In this document: piece by piece, positions 1-7,220 of the stretch | Position numbering within the stretch: the first letter of the stretch is position 1 | Layout: every line of letters begins with the position of its first letter | Source: Actinomycetes bacterium | Lineage (GTDB): Bacteria > Actinomycetota > Coriobacteriia > Coriobacteriales > Eggerthellaceae | Length of the DNA stretch: 64,000 bases | Direction: 5' to 3' | Assembly: GCA_023460315.1 (NCBI GenBank) | Contig: JAEWQO010000125.1 | Coordinates: 1-64,000, forward strand | Notes under the pieces: generated by a model | Told to the model about the DNA's origin: nothing | The model's input: the letters and a program-made list of their open reading frames with translations, nothing else | Database searches by the model: none | Translations under genes and position numbers: made by a program

Positions 1-287
1 CTCGTGCATACCAGGTAGTTTTTGTCTCCGATGAAATTCAGGCCGTGGCCGCTTTCGTAGTCGGCCATGCAGGACTTGACCTCGTAGGCTTCGAATGTGC
101 CAAGCTCGACGCAGGCAGCACCTATGACGTTGTGATCTGCGTACGGATGAAAGCCCATGTAGTCTATCCGGCACTCGTTTGTCATGCCTCGATCAAAGGA
201 CACTTCCGCGCCCCATAGCTGGCATCTTGACGACAGCCGTTTTTCGACCAGCTTTGACAGCATGGCGGTAGTTTCGCTGCGGCTCAT
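1..287 (-). CDS. Phage protein, possible PD-(D/E)XK nuclease (partial)
   Basis: Open reading frame running off the left edge; 95 codons are visible. The start ATG overlaps the stop of the upstream gene (ATGA). It begins MSRSETTAMLSKLVEKRL. The later pattern of an acidic residue in AEVSFD, then Asp in RIDYM, then YEVKS is compatible with the Asp...Glu-x-Lys core of PD-(D/E)XK nucleases, and a GHGLNFIGDKNY segment follows. Nuclease assignment is inference from this short pattern; the frame itself is well supported by operon spacing. Confidence 0.6.
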   Translation of the reverse strand, partial: MSRSETTAMLSKLVEKRLSSRCQLWGAEVSFDRGMTNECRIDYMGFHPYADHNVIGAACVELGTFEAYEVKSCMADYESGHGLNFIGDKNYLVCT

Positions 288-481
288 TCGCCCACCACCA
301 GCTCTATCACGTAGTGCACGCCCTCATGGTCGAGCACCACATAGTCGGTGCCTCCGTGGCTCTCGATCACGGCGTTGCTCGGCTCCGGCATGAGGCTTGC
401 GCCCACCCCAACGCCGATTGCGAATGCCACGAGGGCGACGCAGGCGGCTATGAGGACGGTGCCTATGGATTGCTTGCTCAT
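284..481 (-). CDS. Small single-pass membrane protein of phage
   Basis: 65 residues. A hydrophobic stretch at about residues 8-31 (TVLIAACVALVAFAIGVGVG) is followed by a short polar C-terminus of about 34 residues. A strong ribosome site (GGAGGAGGA) precedes the ATG, which overlaps the stop of the upstream gene by 4 bases; the stop overlaps the next start in the same way. Probably an N-in or N-out anchored small phage protein. No family recognised. Confidence 0.6.
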   Translation of the reverse strand: MSKQSIGTVLIAACVALVAFAIGVGVGASLMPEPSNAVIESHGGTDYVVLDHEGVHYVIELVVGE

Positions 482-876
482 GATTCCTCCTCCTTTTGGC
501 CGTCCTTCAGGATGCCCATGAGGTCGAGCAGCGACGGAGGCTCCTTGTCGATGTTCTTCGGCATGCCGTTCTCGTCAAACCGCGCGGCGTAGGTTCCAAG
601 GAAAAGTTTCAGCTTGAAGTTGAATTCCGCGAGAATGCCTTTGAGATTGCGGTTCTCTATCTTTGCCTGTTCCAGCTCCTTCGCCCAGTTGTTGGCGTTT
701 TTCCAGTACGCGGCCGCGTTCGCCTTTTCCTCGGCAAGCTGCTTTTTGGTCTCCGCCAGCTCGCTTTCGAGAGCCTTGATCCGCTCGTCAGTCAGGTTGG
801 GCCATGGCCACATGATCGGCTGTATGCGATTGTGTTCGAACTCTCCATCTACGAACATGTCAAACAATCCGCTCAT
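478..876 (-). CDS. Phage coiled-coil protein
   Basis: 132 residues. Residues about 30-80 are rich in Glu, Lys, Ala and Leu with heptad spacing (LTDERIKALESELAETKKQ onward), so a coiled coil is likely. The ends are less regular. Its start overlaps the stop of the upstream gene and its stop overlaps the next start, so it is translationally coupled inside the early operon. Function not recognised. Confidence 0.6.
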   Translation of the reverse strand: MSGLFDMFVDGEFEHNRIQPIMWPWPNLTDERIKALESELAETKKQLAEEKANAAAYWKNANNWAKELEQAKIENRNLKGILAEFNFKLKLFLGTYAARFDENGMPKNIDKEPPSLLDLMGILKDGQKEEES

Positions 877-1073
877 GATTCCTCCTGTATCGTCACGCGA
901 AACTTTCTCCTGAAAAGCCTCCCGTTTTCAGGCGACTCAGGAAGACGCAGATACGCTGACACCCCGTCTCCGTCTGTACTTGTGAGGCTTATCTCGTCCT
1001 TTGGTCCCTCATATGCAGTAACATCGGTGCATGTGGCCTCGAAAGTGACCGCTAAGGGCTTTTCTTCGTTCAT
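873..1073 (-). CDS. Small phage protein, unknown
   Basis: 66 residues, starting MNEEKPLAVTFEATCTDV. Mixed polar sequence with alternating hydrophobic residues, probably a small beta-rich domain. It overlaps both neighbours by 4 bases. No motif that gives a function. Confidence 0.55.
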   Translation of the reverse strand: MNEEKPLAVTFEATCTDVTAYEGPKDEISLTSTDGDGVSAYLRLPESPENGRLFRRKFRVTIQEES

Positions 1074-1222
1074 CTCTCAACCTCCCAATCTCCCCAAAAC
1101 TCCCTCCACACCATCTGCCTCCCGACGATCATGTACCGGTCGTCCACGGCGGTCACGGTGCCGCGCTCTCCCGTGCGGCGGTTGATCACTTGCATTCCGA
1201 CCGCGGCGACTGATGGGGTCAT
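1070..1222 (-). CDS. 50-residue phage protein
   Basis: Short frame beginning MTPSVAAVGMQVINRR and ending WEVER. A GAGGAG ribosome site lies 6 bases before the ATG. The start overlaps the stop of the dcm remnant upstream and the stop overlaps the start of the next gene. The TGERGTVTAVDDRYMIVG part looks like a small barrel-type fold, but no family is recognised. Confidence 0.5.
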   Translation of the reverse strand: MTPSVAAVGMQVINRRTGERGTVTAVDDRYMIVGRQMVWREFWGDWEVER

Positions 1223-1406
1223 GACGTCTCCTCTATCCTCTCGCCGATCCAGCGCATCACGGGCACCGCCATCGAGCTACGTCCGGGTACCGGTGCGCCA
1301 GGACCGCGCCGGGGAAAGGATCGATCTCGCTGAATGCAAGCGGCTCCCACCCTGACCATTCGACGCTCGCGGCCTCTATGCCTGAGAACAGGCTGATATA
1401 TCTCAT
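1219..1406 (-). pseudogene. dcm: Remnant of a Dcm-type DNA cytosine methyltransferase
   Basis: The first 43 codons read MRYISLFSGIEAASVEW... through SEIDPFP to HRYPDV, which is the N-terminal SAM-binding motif (F-x-G) and motif II of phage Dcm-like C5-cytosine methylases. After PDV the frame soon stops (ARWRCP). In the next frame, directly overlapping the junction, the sequence reads SSMAVPVMRWIGERIEETS and stops, which is the normal C-terminal end of the same family. The middle, including the catalytic Pro-Cys motif, is gone. So this is an internal deletion with a frame change and the protein cannot methylate. The C-terminal frame still overlaps the next start by ATGA, which preserves the ancestral operon joint. 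Confidence 0.8.
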
Positions 1407-1705
1407 GGCGTCATCTCCAGCACCGGTATCCCGCACGCCTTGGCTACCGCCCGCTCCAGCGTGGCTCCCATGGAGGCCTCCCAACCGGGAAGCATGACGA
1501 CGAGCACCGAGCAGTCGAGGATGTGCGTCAGGCAGGTGTCCATGGCCTCCTCGTGGGACGCGTCTGGCGGCACGATGTCGTGGGGAATCGTGATCGTGGT
1601 CGTCTCGTCGAGCGCCTGGTAAATCTTCCTAGCCAACGCCTCGAAAGCGGGCCTGTTGAGGTCGGCGTGTCCAGTGACGGGACCTGATATCCAGATGTCA
1701 GCCAT
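1403..1705 (-). CDS. DUF4406 family protein
   Basis: 100 residues. It starts MADIWISGPVTGHADLN and contains the later block PGWEASMGATLERAVAKACG. This is the DUF4406 pattern, a fold related to nucleoside 2-deoxyribosyltransferases and common in phage early regions. Full length for the family. The stop overlaps the dcm remnant start by 4 bases. A role in nucleotide metabolism is plausible but unproven. Confidence 0.75.
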   Translation of the reverse strand: MADIWISGPVTGHADLNRPAFEALARKIYQALDETTTITIPHDIVPPDASHEEAMDTCLTHILDCSVLVVMLPGWEASMGATLERAVAKACGIPVLEMTP

Positions 1706-1790
1706 GTCTTCCCATCCTCACTATCATCCCCGCGAGCAGCAGGGCGAGGATGATCCAGCCCAGGTGCGCCATGTGGTCTTCGTCTTTCAT
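1698..1790 (-). CDS. 30-residue single-pass membrane peptide
   Basis: Frame beginning MKDEDHMAHLGWIILALL, then a short hydrophobic span and a basic end (VRMGRHG). It lies between two well-supported genes, 3 bases after the upstream stop, and overlaps the next start by 8 bases. The layout (acidic head, one membrane span, basic tail) and operon fit support a real small gene. Function unknown. Confidence 0.45.
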   Translation of the reverse strand: MKDEDHMAHLGWIILALLLAGMIVRMGRHG

Positions 1791-1793
1791 GTG

Positions 1794-1994
1794 TCACTCC
1801 TTGTATTCTTCGCAGTCGATTTCGGCTGGGATGTCTCCGAGCCGCGTGTATTCCCCGTGCTTGAGGCACCAGCCGAGGTCTCCGTGCGGCGGAAGCTCGC
1901 ACCAGTCGCACCACTTGCAGCGGCCCTCGCGAAGCTGCTTGGCTCTGGCGGCGTCCTGGCGGATGCACAGGCGCTCGTAGTCTTCGGCGCTCAT
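1794..1994 (-). CDS. Cys-rich small phage protein
   Basis: 66 residues from the ATG that overlaps the upstream stop (ATGA). Cysteines are clustered as CKWCDWC and later CLKHGE, which suggests a small zinc-binding domain. A longer in-frame start upstream would intrude deep into the preceding gene and is rejected. Function unknown. Confidence 0.5.
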   Translation of the reverse strand: MSAEDYERLCIRQDAARAKQLREGRCKWCDWCELPPHGDLGWCLKHGEYTRLGDIPAEIDCEEYKE

Positions 1995-2461
1995 TGCCTG
2001 ATCTCGATCACGTCTCCGGTGCGCCTGTCCTCGATGAGCCAGCAGCCAAGGCCGTAGAGCCGCTTGCTGTGCGGGTACATGCCTTTCAGCAGCTCGCCCG
2101 ACCACCAGGCTTCCGCGATCTCGTCGGAGTCCCAGTGCCAGCGGGCCTTGAAGCGCGCACCTCCGTGGAAACCGTCGTGGCATCCCGTGGTGCCCGAACC
2201 GCAGACAGCTATGAGCGCGGGCTTAAGGATGTGGATGCCCCAGTCCGTGCGGAGGACGAACGTACGGCCTTTGGAGAGCGGCGGGCAGTGATGCGAGTTG
2301 GTGGCCATCCTGCCGCAGCAGGCGCACAAGGCTCCATCGTCAAGCCGGTTTGACTTGACGATGTCTGCGGCGTAGTGGGCGTTGATGTTCGGCTTGCCGT
2401 AGCACTCGGCGATTTCTAGGGGGAGTCCGCGAAGCTGCTCCCTCGGCGGCGTGTAGGTCAC
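1991..2461 (-). CDS. HNH-like zinc-binding phage protein
   Basis: 156 residues from a GTG that overlaps the upstream TGA (GTGA). CACC near residue 45, then NSHHCPP, then GCHDGFH gives the Cys-x-x-Cys / His-His / Cys-His arrangement of zinc-bound HNH folds. The C-terminal half (WWSGELLKGMYPHSK) is unassigned. Possibly a small endonuclease or DNA-binding protein; catalysis is not shown. An upstream ATG in frame overlaps the previous gene by about 40 bases and has no ribosome site. Confidence 0.5.
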   Translation of the reverse strand: MTYTPPREQLRGLPLEIAECYGKPNINAHYAADIVKSNRLDDGALCACCGRMATNSHHCPPLSKGRTFVLRTDWGIHILKPALIAVCGSGTTGCHDGFHGGARFKARWHWDSDEIAEAWWSGELLKGMYPHSKRLYGLGCWLIEDRRTGDVIEIRQ

Positions 2462-3078
2462 TTGAACACCACCTTCTCCCGCTCGAAGCTGTCGTGGCAT
2501 GTGGTGCAGTCGAACTTCCCCGTCTGCGGGTTGTGGAACACCTTGACGCCGCAGAGCGGGCAGTGAGGCGCTGAGGCAGGCGCGGCATCAGCCGCAGCCG
2601 CGCCGTCCGAAGCGTTAGGTTTTTGGTTTTGTTTATCAAAACCAAAACCTTTGTTTTGTTTTGTTGGCATTGCGTCCGCATTGCGGTTGCTTTGCTTGCG
2701 CTTTCTGCCTTGCGGTGCGTCCGCATTGCTCCATCGCTTTTTAGCTGCTGACGCGGCCTTATCGCATTTTTCCCTATACTTCTCGATGTTTTCAGTCGTG
2801 CGGGTTGACGACAGGTTTTCGCGCTCCTCGTCGTATTCGAGCAGGCCGACCGAAACCATCGCGTCGAACCACTTTTTAAGGGTTTCAACGTCGGTGCATA
2901 ACGTGTGGCAATGCACCCGCATTGCGAGCGCATCAGACACGCATAGCGGTTGCTCGTCGCGGTGAAGCTGCTCGACAACGTACCAGTAGGCGTCAACCGC
3001 CTCGCCGCCGCATTCGATCCTTAGAGCCATCACTTTCGTGTCGTTGGCCGCGTCTGTCGAGTGGTCGAAATACTGCAT
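2458..3078 (-). CDS. Phage replication initiator-like protein with zinc ribbon
   Basis: 206 residues from the ATG at MQYFDHSTDAANDTKVM; GAGGCGG lies upstream and the start is 11 bases after the SSB stop. The N-terminal ~100 residues resemble the winged-helix N-domain of phage replication/DnaD-type proteins (DUF4373/Lin1244-like), for example ALRIECGGEAVDAYWYV. The middle is a low-complexity Lys/Gln/Asn linker. The end has a CPLCG...CTTC zinc ribbon. It sits with SSB and the ERF protein, which suits a role in replication start. Confidence 0.6.
   Translation of the reverse strand: MQYFDHSTDAANDTKVMALRIECGGEAVDAYWYVVEQLHRDEQPLCVSDALAMRVHCHTLCTDVETLKKWFDAMVSVGLLEYDEERENLSSTRTTENIEKYREKCDKAASAAKKRWSNADAPQGRKRKQSNRNADAMPTKQNKGFGFDKQNQKPNASDGAAAADAAPASAPHCPLCGVKVFHNPQTGKFDCTTCHDSFEREKVVFK
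2617..2650. repeat. Inverted repeat inside the linker of the replication protein
   Basis: Arms AGGTTTTTGGTTTTG (2617-2631) and CAAAACCAAAACCT (2637-2650) pair with one bulged base around a 5-base loop. They lie in the low-complexity Lys/Gln/Asn-coding part of the gene, which is far more A+T-rich than its flanks. Confidence 0.6.
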
Positions 3079-3088
3079 CTCGACCGCC

Positions 3089-3475
3089 TCAGAACGGTAT
3101 CGAGTCGTCTGCGTCATACGCTTGGGAAGCTGACTCCTGCGGCTTGTCTCGCTGCGACATGAACTCGATCTCGTCCACGATCACCTCGAGCTTGCTGCGC
3201 TTCTGCCCGTCACGCTCCCACTGGCTCCACCGCAAGCGTCCCTCTATGGCGACCTTCGTCCCCTTGCTGAGGTACTTGCTGACCGCATCCGCGCGGTTGC
3301 CGAACATCGTGCAATCGATGAAATTCGCGCGGTCCTCCCACTCGCCGGTCTGCTGGTTCTTGTACCGCTCGCTGACCGCGACTCCGAAGCCGAGGACGGC
3401 TGTTCCTCCCGCCGTGCTCCTCAGCTCAGGGGAACGCGTGAGGTTCCCCGTAAGGTTCACTCGATTTATGCTCAT
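3089..3475 (-). CDS. ssb: Single-stranded DNA-binding protein
   Basis: 128 residues. OB-fold start MSINRVNLTGNLTRSPELR, central region with FIDCTMFGNRADAVSKYL and GRLRWSQWERDG, and the acidic tail DADDSIPF that in this family recruits partner proteins. The start ATG overlaps the upstream stop (ATGA). It coats single-stranded DNA during phage replication and works next to the ERF annealing protein two genes upstream. Confidence 0.93.
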   Translation of the reverse strand: MSINRVNLTGNLTRSPELRSTAGGTAVLGFGVAVSERYKNQQTGEWEDRANFIDCTMFGNRADAVSKYLSKGTKVAIEGRLRWSQWERDGQKRSKLEVIVDEIEFMSQRDKPQESASQAYDADDSIPF

Positions 3476-3816
3476 CTGTTCCTCGTTCCTGCCTGCTCCC
3501 ATTCACGGGCAAGCTGGTCGTTTTCTATTTTCAGGCGCAGCTTTATGGTCATGATCTCCTCGCGGCAGCAGTCATACATCGTCTGCGCGCGCATCCTCGC
3601 ATAGAGGAGCTTCGTGACCTCGACGGCCCCCTTTATGACCATCTCTATGAGGGTCACGGGGTTCCTGTCCGCCTTCATCTCAAGCGCCTTTTTCGCCTTC
3701 GCGGACTGGTAGTCGCGCTCAGCCGCGTCCTTCTCGGCTCCGAGCTCCTTCAGCTCGTCTATGGCGCTGTCGAGGCGGTTCAGGTCGCGCTCTATGGCCG
3801 TCCAAAGGTCGCTCAT
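3472..3816 (-). CDS. Helical phage protein between ERF and SSB
   Basis: 114 residues, almost wholly helical and charged (MSDLWTAIERDLNRLDSAI...). Coiled coil likely at residues 1-45 and 70-110. It overlaps both neighbours by 4 bases. Position inside the recombination block suggests an accessory role there; no defined family. Confidence 0.6.
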   Translation of the reverse strand: MSDLWTAIERDLNRLDSAIDELKELGAEKDAAERDYQSAKAKKALEMKADRNPVTLIEMVIKGAVEVTKLLYARMRAQTMYDCCREEIMTIKLRLKIENDQLAREWEQAGTRNR

Positions 3817-4412
3817 AGCTCGCTCTCGAACTCCTCGGCCACCGACACGAAGAACTCTTGCGTGGCCACGTAGTCGGGACGCTTCTCGACCCCTGCGGCC
3901 ACCTTCTTCGGGTCGCTGTTATTCTTCTCTGAATAGGCTTTGACAGCCTCCCAGAGACGAGCTTTCGCGTCCGCCAGCCCGTCTTTCTTCGGCGCTTTCA
4001 TCTTGGCCGGCTGCTTCTCGTCGGTCGGCTCCCGCGTGTCGTCGTCCTTCTGGTCATCGATGAGGAACAGGCCGTTCAGGGCGTATTTACGCGCATAGGA
4101 CGATGCCGTGCCCGTTATCTGGGACTCGTCCATGCCCTTCTTGGTCTCGGACTCGCGGGCATATGCGTCGATGGAGATGCTCGCGTCGCCGTCGACCACG
4201 GTCGCCGTGGCCTTGACGTAGTAGCGTCCTCCCACGAGCACTATCTTGTCGGTGAGAGTGAGCGCCAGCCCATGCTCCTTCAGCAGGGGTTTCAGGGCCT
4301 CCAAGATGTCCTCGCAGGACCGGTAGCTGTATTTCCCAAACGAGTTGTACTGGCCCTTGGGAGCCTTGAGCTCAGACTGGACGGCAAGCAGCTTTTCCGT
4401 GAGCTCACTCAT
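3813..4412 (-). CDS. erf: ERF-family single-strand annealing protein
   Basis: 199 residues. Family hallmarks: QYNSFGKYSYRSCEDILEA, then VKATATV, and the block SQITGTASSYARKYALNGLF. ERF/RecT-type proteins anneal complementary single strands in phage recombination. The start ATG AGT GAG overlaps the end of the upstream gene by 8 bases; an ATG three codons earlier is less likely. C-terminal ~60 residues are a charged linker and helical tail. Acts with the neighbouring SSB and RuvC-like resolvase. Confidence 0.88.
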   Translation of the reverse strand: MSELTEKLLAVQSELKAPKGQYNSFGKYSYRSCEDILEALKPLLKEHGLALTLTDKIVLVGGRYYVKATATVVDGDASISIDAYARESETKKGMDESQITGTASSYARKYALNGLFLIDDQKDDDTREPTDEKQPAKMKAPKKDGLADAKARLWEAVKAYSEKNNSDPKKVAAGVEKRPDYVATQEFFVSVAEEFESEL

Positions 4413-4971
4413 CCGGATCACCGAGCAGCAGCTGCTCGACCCCTCCGGGAAGTTCTCTCAGGATGGGAAGCACGTCGTCGGGCTTGCATCCCCGCACCAT
4501 GGTGCCCTTCGGGGCCTTGGGCCGGTGGACCATTCCGGGAACGACGACCCCAGTGTCCATGAATGCCACCATGCCTCCGCAGGGTGTCATGGACTTCTCC
4601 CAGTCTTTGGAGAGGATCACGTCATCCTGGACGGCCTCTGCGAGCACCTCAGGCTCGAACACGCTTTCAAGCGCCTTGATGCACGTCTCCATCATGTCGG
4701 GCCGTATGGTGCGCTTTATGGTGCCCAGTCCGTAGTCCAGGGCGAACCCGTTGAAAGCTTCCCGGTCGGTGATTGCGAATCCCTCGGCCTGGTACGTCAC
4801 GAGGATTTCCCCGACCTTAATACCGCCTACCTTGAGTGCGATCTTCTCTATGCCGTCGTCGTCGTATGCGTCCTTGAGATGGTCGTCCACGTCCGTTCTC
4901 ACATGCTTTATCCGCTCGTCCACCGCCTTTTTGATGGCGGTGAGGATGGCGAGCTGTTCTGTCGGTTTCAT
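4405..4971 (-). CDS. Conserved phage protein in recombination block
   Basis: 188 residues, start MKPTEQLAILTAIKKAVD, chosen because its ATG overlaps the upstream stop (ATGA). The N-terminal 60 residues are helical; the rest has a mix of strands and a conserved-looking KAPKGTMVRGCKPDDVLPIL end. Located between the resolvase and ERF genes. Family not recognised. Confidence 0.6.
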   Translation of the reverse strand: MKPTEQLAILTAIKKAVDERIKHVRTDVDDHLKDAYDDDGIEKIALKVGGIKVGEILVTYQAEGFAITDREAFNGFALDYGLGTIKRTIRPDMMETCIKALESVFEPEVLAEAVQDDVILSKDWEKSMTPCGGMVAFMDTGVVVPGMVHRPKAPKGTMVRGCKPDDVLPILRELPGGVEQLLLGDPDE

Positions 4972-5420
4972 GCATCCTCCAAGTGTTTGTAGTAGTAAGC
5001 TCCGTGGCATGCGGCGCTTCTTAGGTGATCGTTGCTCAGCCCCGCGAACGTCGTTGCCTTGAGCTTGGCGACGTTCCCACGAGTCTTCGGATTGAGCACC
5101 TGCCGCGATGTCTGGATGACGATCTCTTCGCCCGAAAGCGCGGCGTGGAGGTAACCGCAGAGGTAGGGGGTCTGAAACGCGTAGCCTCCCTGCTTGCCGG
5201 TGTAGCCGACGAAGCCCTCCATGACGATGCGCTCATGGGGCTTGTCCGCCATCCAATCCGATATCTGGGCCGCTATGGCCTCCGCCCTCGCCTTGAGCGC
5301 GTCCTGGTCCTGCTTCACGGTGCTCTTGTAGGCGATGGTCTTGCAGCAGATGATCCGTCGCTCGTCCATGTAGACGATGCCGGTGTGAGCTGTTCCTGGG
5401 TCGATTGCTATGATGCTCAT
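4968..5420 (-). CDS. RuvC-like Holliday junction resolvase
   Basis: 150 residues, RNase H fold. Catalytic acids visible: Asp7 in AIDPGTAHTGIVY, Glu68 in RIVMEGF, and Asp131 in SNDHLRSAACHG. Length and order of acids match RuvC/phage resolvases. It would cut four-way junctions made during phage recombination or packaging. Starts overlap as ATGA on both sides. Confidence 0.85.
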   Translation of the reverse strand: MSIIAIDPGTAHTGIVYMDERRIICCKTIAYKSTVKQDQDALKARAEAIAAQISDWMADKPHERIVMEGFVGYTGKQGGYAFQTPYLCGYLHAALSGEEIVIQTSRQVLNPKTRGNVAKLKATTFAGLSNDHLRSAACHGAYYYKHLEDA

Positions 5421-5836
5421 GCCGCGCTCACGTCGTCCATGTCGCAGAGCCTTTTGGCCTCATCGCGGCTTCGCGCGAGGAAGAACGTCCCAGCGTGCAC
5501 GTTGTCCCACCACACGGACGCGAGGTCTACGCGGTCGAACTTGCTGTCGCGGAAACGGATGGTGCGCGCCCGTCTCGGCTGGAGCATGACCATGTATCTC
5601 GTGATGCAGGGCCAGAAGTTGTGGTTGCGCGTGATGTCCGTCTCGCTGACGGTGCCGTCGCCGTCAGATATGCGGATTCCCTCGTCCTCGGCACGGCTGT
5701 ACGCCCGGCTCCGCGTCAGGCGCGGGTTGCCGCGCCTCGCCTCGCCGTCGACGATGCGGCAAAGCGCGCGAAATTTCCCCGGGTTGTCATTGATCCAGCT
5801 GCAGACCCGCTCGGCCTGCAGCTGCCCGTCACTCAT
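5417..5836 (-). CDS. Phage protein, unknown
   Basis: 139 residues, mixed alpha/beta with many Arg residues and WWDN in the middle (FDRVDLASVWWDNVHAGTF). Translationally coupled to both neighbours by 4-base overlaps. No known family recognised. Confidence 0.55.
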   Translation of the reverse strand: MSDGQLQAERVCSWINDNPGKFRALCRIVDGEARRGNPRLTRSRAYSRAEDEGIRISDGDGTVSETDITRNHNFWPCITRYMVMLQPRRARTIRFRDSKFDRVDLASVWWDNVHAGTFFLARSRDEAKRLCDMDDVSAA

Positions 5837-5997
5837 GCGATCAGCTCCATCATCGGCACGCCGCTGAGCCTCGCAGGATGCTCATCAGGTGTGGCGCGCG
5901 GCGACATCTGCCCCGCTATCGCGAGGTTGAGCGACAGGGACGGCTTGACGTATGTTGGCGCTGAGGCGTGCTTGTTGGGACGCGTCTTGGGCTTCAT
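5833..5997 (-). CDS. 54-residue phage protein
   Basis: Begins MKPKTRPNKHASAPTYVK, a basic N-terminus, and ends GVPMMELIA. GGAGGTGGCG lies just before the ATG, which overlaps the upstream stop; its own stop overlaps the next ATG. Kept because both junctions are ATGA overlaps. Function unknown. Confidence 0.5.
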   Translation of the reverse strand: MKPKTRPNKHASAPTYVKPSLSLNLAIAGQMSPRATPDEHPARLSGVPMMELIA

Positions 5998-6161
5998 GAC
6001 GCCACCTCCGAGACCGCCACGAACGCCATGGCTGCGATCAAGAGGGCCGAGAGCGCCCAGTAGCCGCGCGTCAATGTGGCTTGTGATATAATTGGTGGGT
6101 CTTTCGGGACGGATGCGCGCTTGCCTTGGACGGATGGCGCGCTTTCCTTTTCATGCCGCAT
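5994..6161 (-). CDS. 55-residue single-pass membrane protein
   Basis: Starts MRHEKESAPSVQGK with a soluble head of about 32 residues, then one hydrophobic helix (YWALSALLIAAMAFVAV). The start overlaps the end of the upstream gene by 11 bases. Typical small phage membrane protein; function unknown. Confidence 0.5.
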   Translation of the reverse strand: MRHEKESAPSVQGKRASVPKDPPIISQATLTRGYWALSALLIAAMAFVAVSEVAS

Positions 6162-6327
6162 CTGGTGCCTCCTTCTCGTACTCGCCGCGAAACCGGATCA
6201 TCTCAAGCTTCTCGATGAGGCCCGGCCCGTCGCAATACCGATAAGACGTGTCGCTTTCCCAAAGGCTGGTGACGACGAACTTCCCGAGTCCTTCCACGGT
6301 CACGACCATTCCCTCGTCAAGCTGCAT
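6151..6327 (-). CDS. 58-residue phage protein
   Basis: Starts MQLDEGMVVTVEGLGKF; alternating strands suggest a small beta domain. The start overlaps the end of the upstream HTH gene by 11 bases. Function unknown. Confidence 0.5.
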   Translation of the reverse strand: MQLDEGMVVTVEGLGKFVVTSLWESDTSYRYCDGPGLIEKLEMIRFRGEYEKEAPDAA

Positions 6328-6541
6328 CCGGTGCCTCCCCTCCTATGATCCCGTCGAGCACCACGTCTCGCGGGATGTACCATTGCGTGCCGATCCTCTG
6401 TGACGGGATCGTGCGGTCCTTGCACATGCGGCGTATCGACCGCTGCTTGGCCTTCTCGTCCTCCCCCGGCTGCGTTATGAGCCTTGCCAGGGTCGGGACG
6501 GTCAAGAGCGGCGGGACGCTTATCTTCGCCATGACTTCCAT
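6317..6541 (-). CDS. Small helix-turn-helix DNA-binding protein
   Basis: 74 residues. The pattern SIRRMCKDRTIPSQRIGTQWYIPRD is that of winged-HTH excisionase/MerR-like domains (helix, turn, helix, then Arg-Ile-Gly-x-x-Trp-x-Ile wing). GGAGG five bases before the ATG fixes the start. It heads the main run of small early genes and could act as an excisionase or early regulator; which one is inference. Confidence 0.6.
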   Translation of the reverse strand: MEVMAKISVPPLLTVPTLARLITQPGEDEKAKQRSIRRMCKDRTIPSQRIGTQWYIPRDVVLDGIIGGEAPDAA

Positions 6542-6691
6542 GGAGACCTCCCTTCTTGATTGATTCCCTTCTTCTCGACTCAGGCCAACTTACGTACCGC
6601 TCCCCTCCTTGAGGCAGGAGGATCGTCGCGTTTCGCGTTGTGCGCCGTCGCCGGTATGGGGTTTGTCAATGTTCGAAGATGCTCTTTGCGA

Positions 6692-7183
6692 TTAGATGAC
6701 TTTTACAAACGACTTCCTATTCTTCACCGCCCATATAGCCGACGGCGTTACACCATAAATCCGCGCAAGCTTGTAGCAAGACATACTGCTGTCTCTGATT
6801 TTTCTGACTTGAGAATCGGTCAGCTTTCTGTTAAAAGCATGCCCTTTTGCAGGACTTATTTTCCCCAGGTAGTCGTACGCATGCTGGATGTTCTCGCTTG
6901 CGGTCACCCATTCGAGATTCGACAGCGCGTTGTTTGTCTTGTTTCCGTCAATGTGATTAACCTGGGGCTTGCCGTCTGGGTTCGAGACGAACGCTTGAGC
7001 AATTATGCGGTGAACAGCCACCGTCCTGTATCTGCCGTCCATATAGATCGAGGCTCGCATATAGCCATTGCTGCTGATGTATTGATGAACGAGTTTCTGC
7101 GTCGCAACTTTACGAATTGCTCCAGCGTTGCTCACCTCGTATCGCCCGTCCGATCCACATACTTCACGCCAGATTGCTTCCAT
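6692..7183 (-). CDS. NUMOD4/HNH homing endonuclease
   Basis: 163 residues. NUMOD4 region at 1-45 (WREVCGSDGRYEVSNAGAI), HNH nuclease at about 56-100 (HRIIAQAFV...VNHIDGNKTNNALSNLEWV), then a C-terminal HTH for DNA recognition (KLARIYGVTPSAIWAVKN). Such free-standing genes copy themselves into a related allele by cutting it. A GGGGG-type ribosome site precedes the ATG. It is flanked by longer gaps than any other early gene, as expected for an insertion. Confidence 0.88.
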   Translation of the reverse strand: MEAIWREVCGSDGRYEVSNAGAIRKVATQKLVHQYISSNGYMRASIYMDGRYRTVAVHRIIAQAFVSNPDGKPQVNHIDGNKTNNALSNLEWVTASENIQHAYDYLGKISPAKGHAFNRKLTDSQVRKIRDSSMSCYKLARIYGVTPSAIWAVKNRKSFVKVI

Positions 7184-7220
7184 GCTTTGTCACCCCCTTT
7201 CAATGTGCGTCAGTGCTGTG

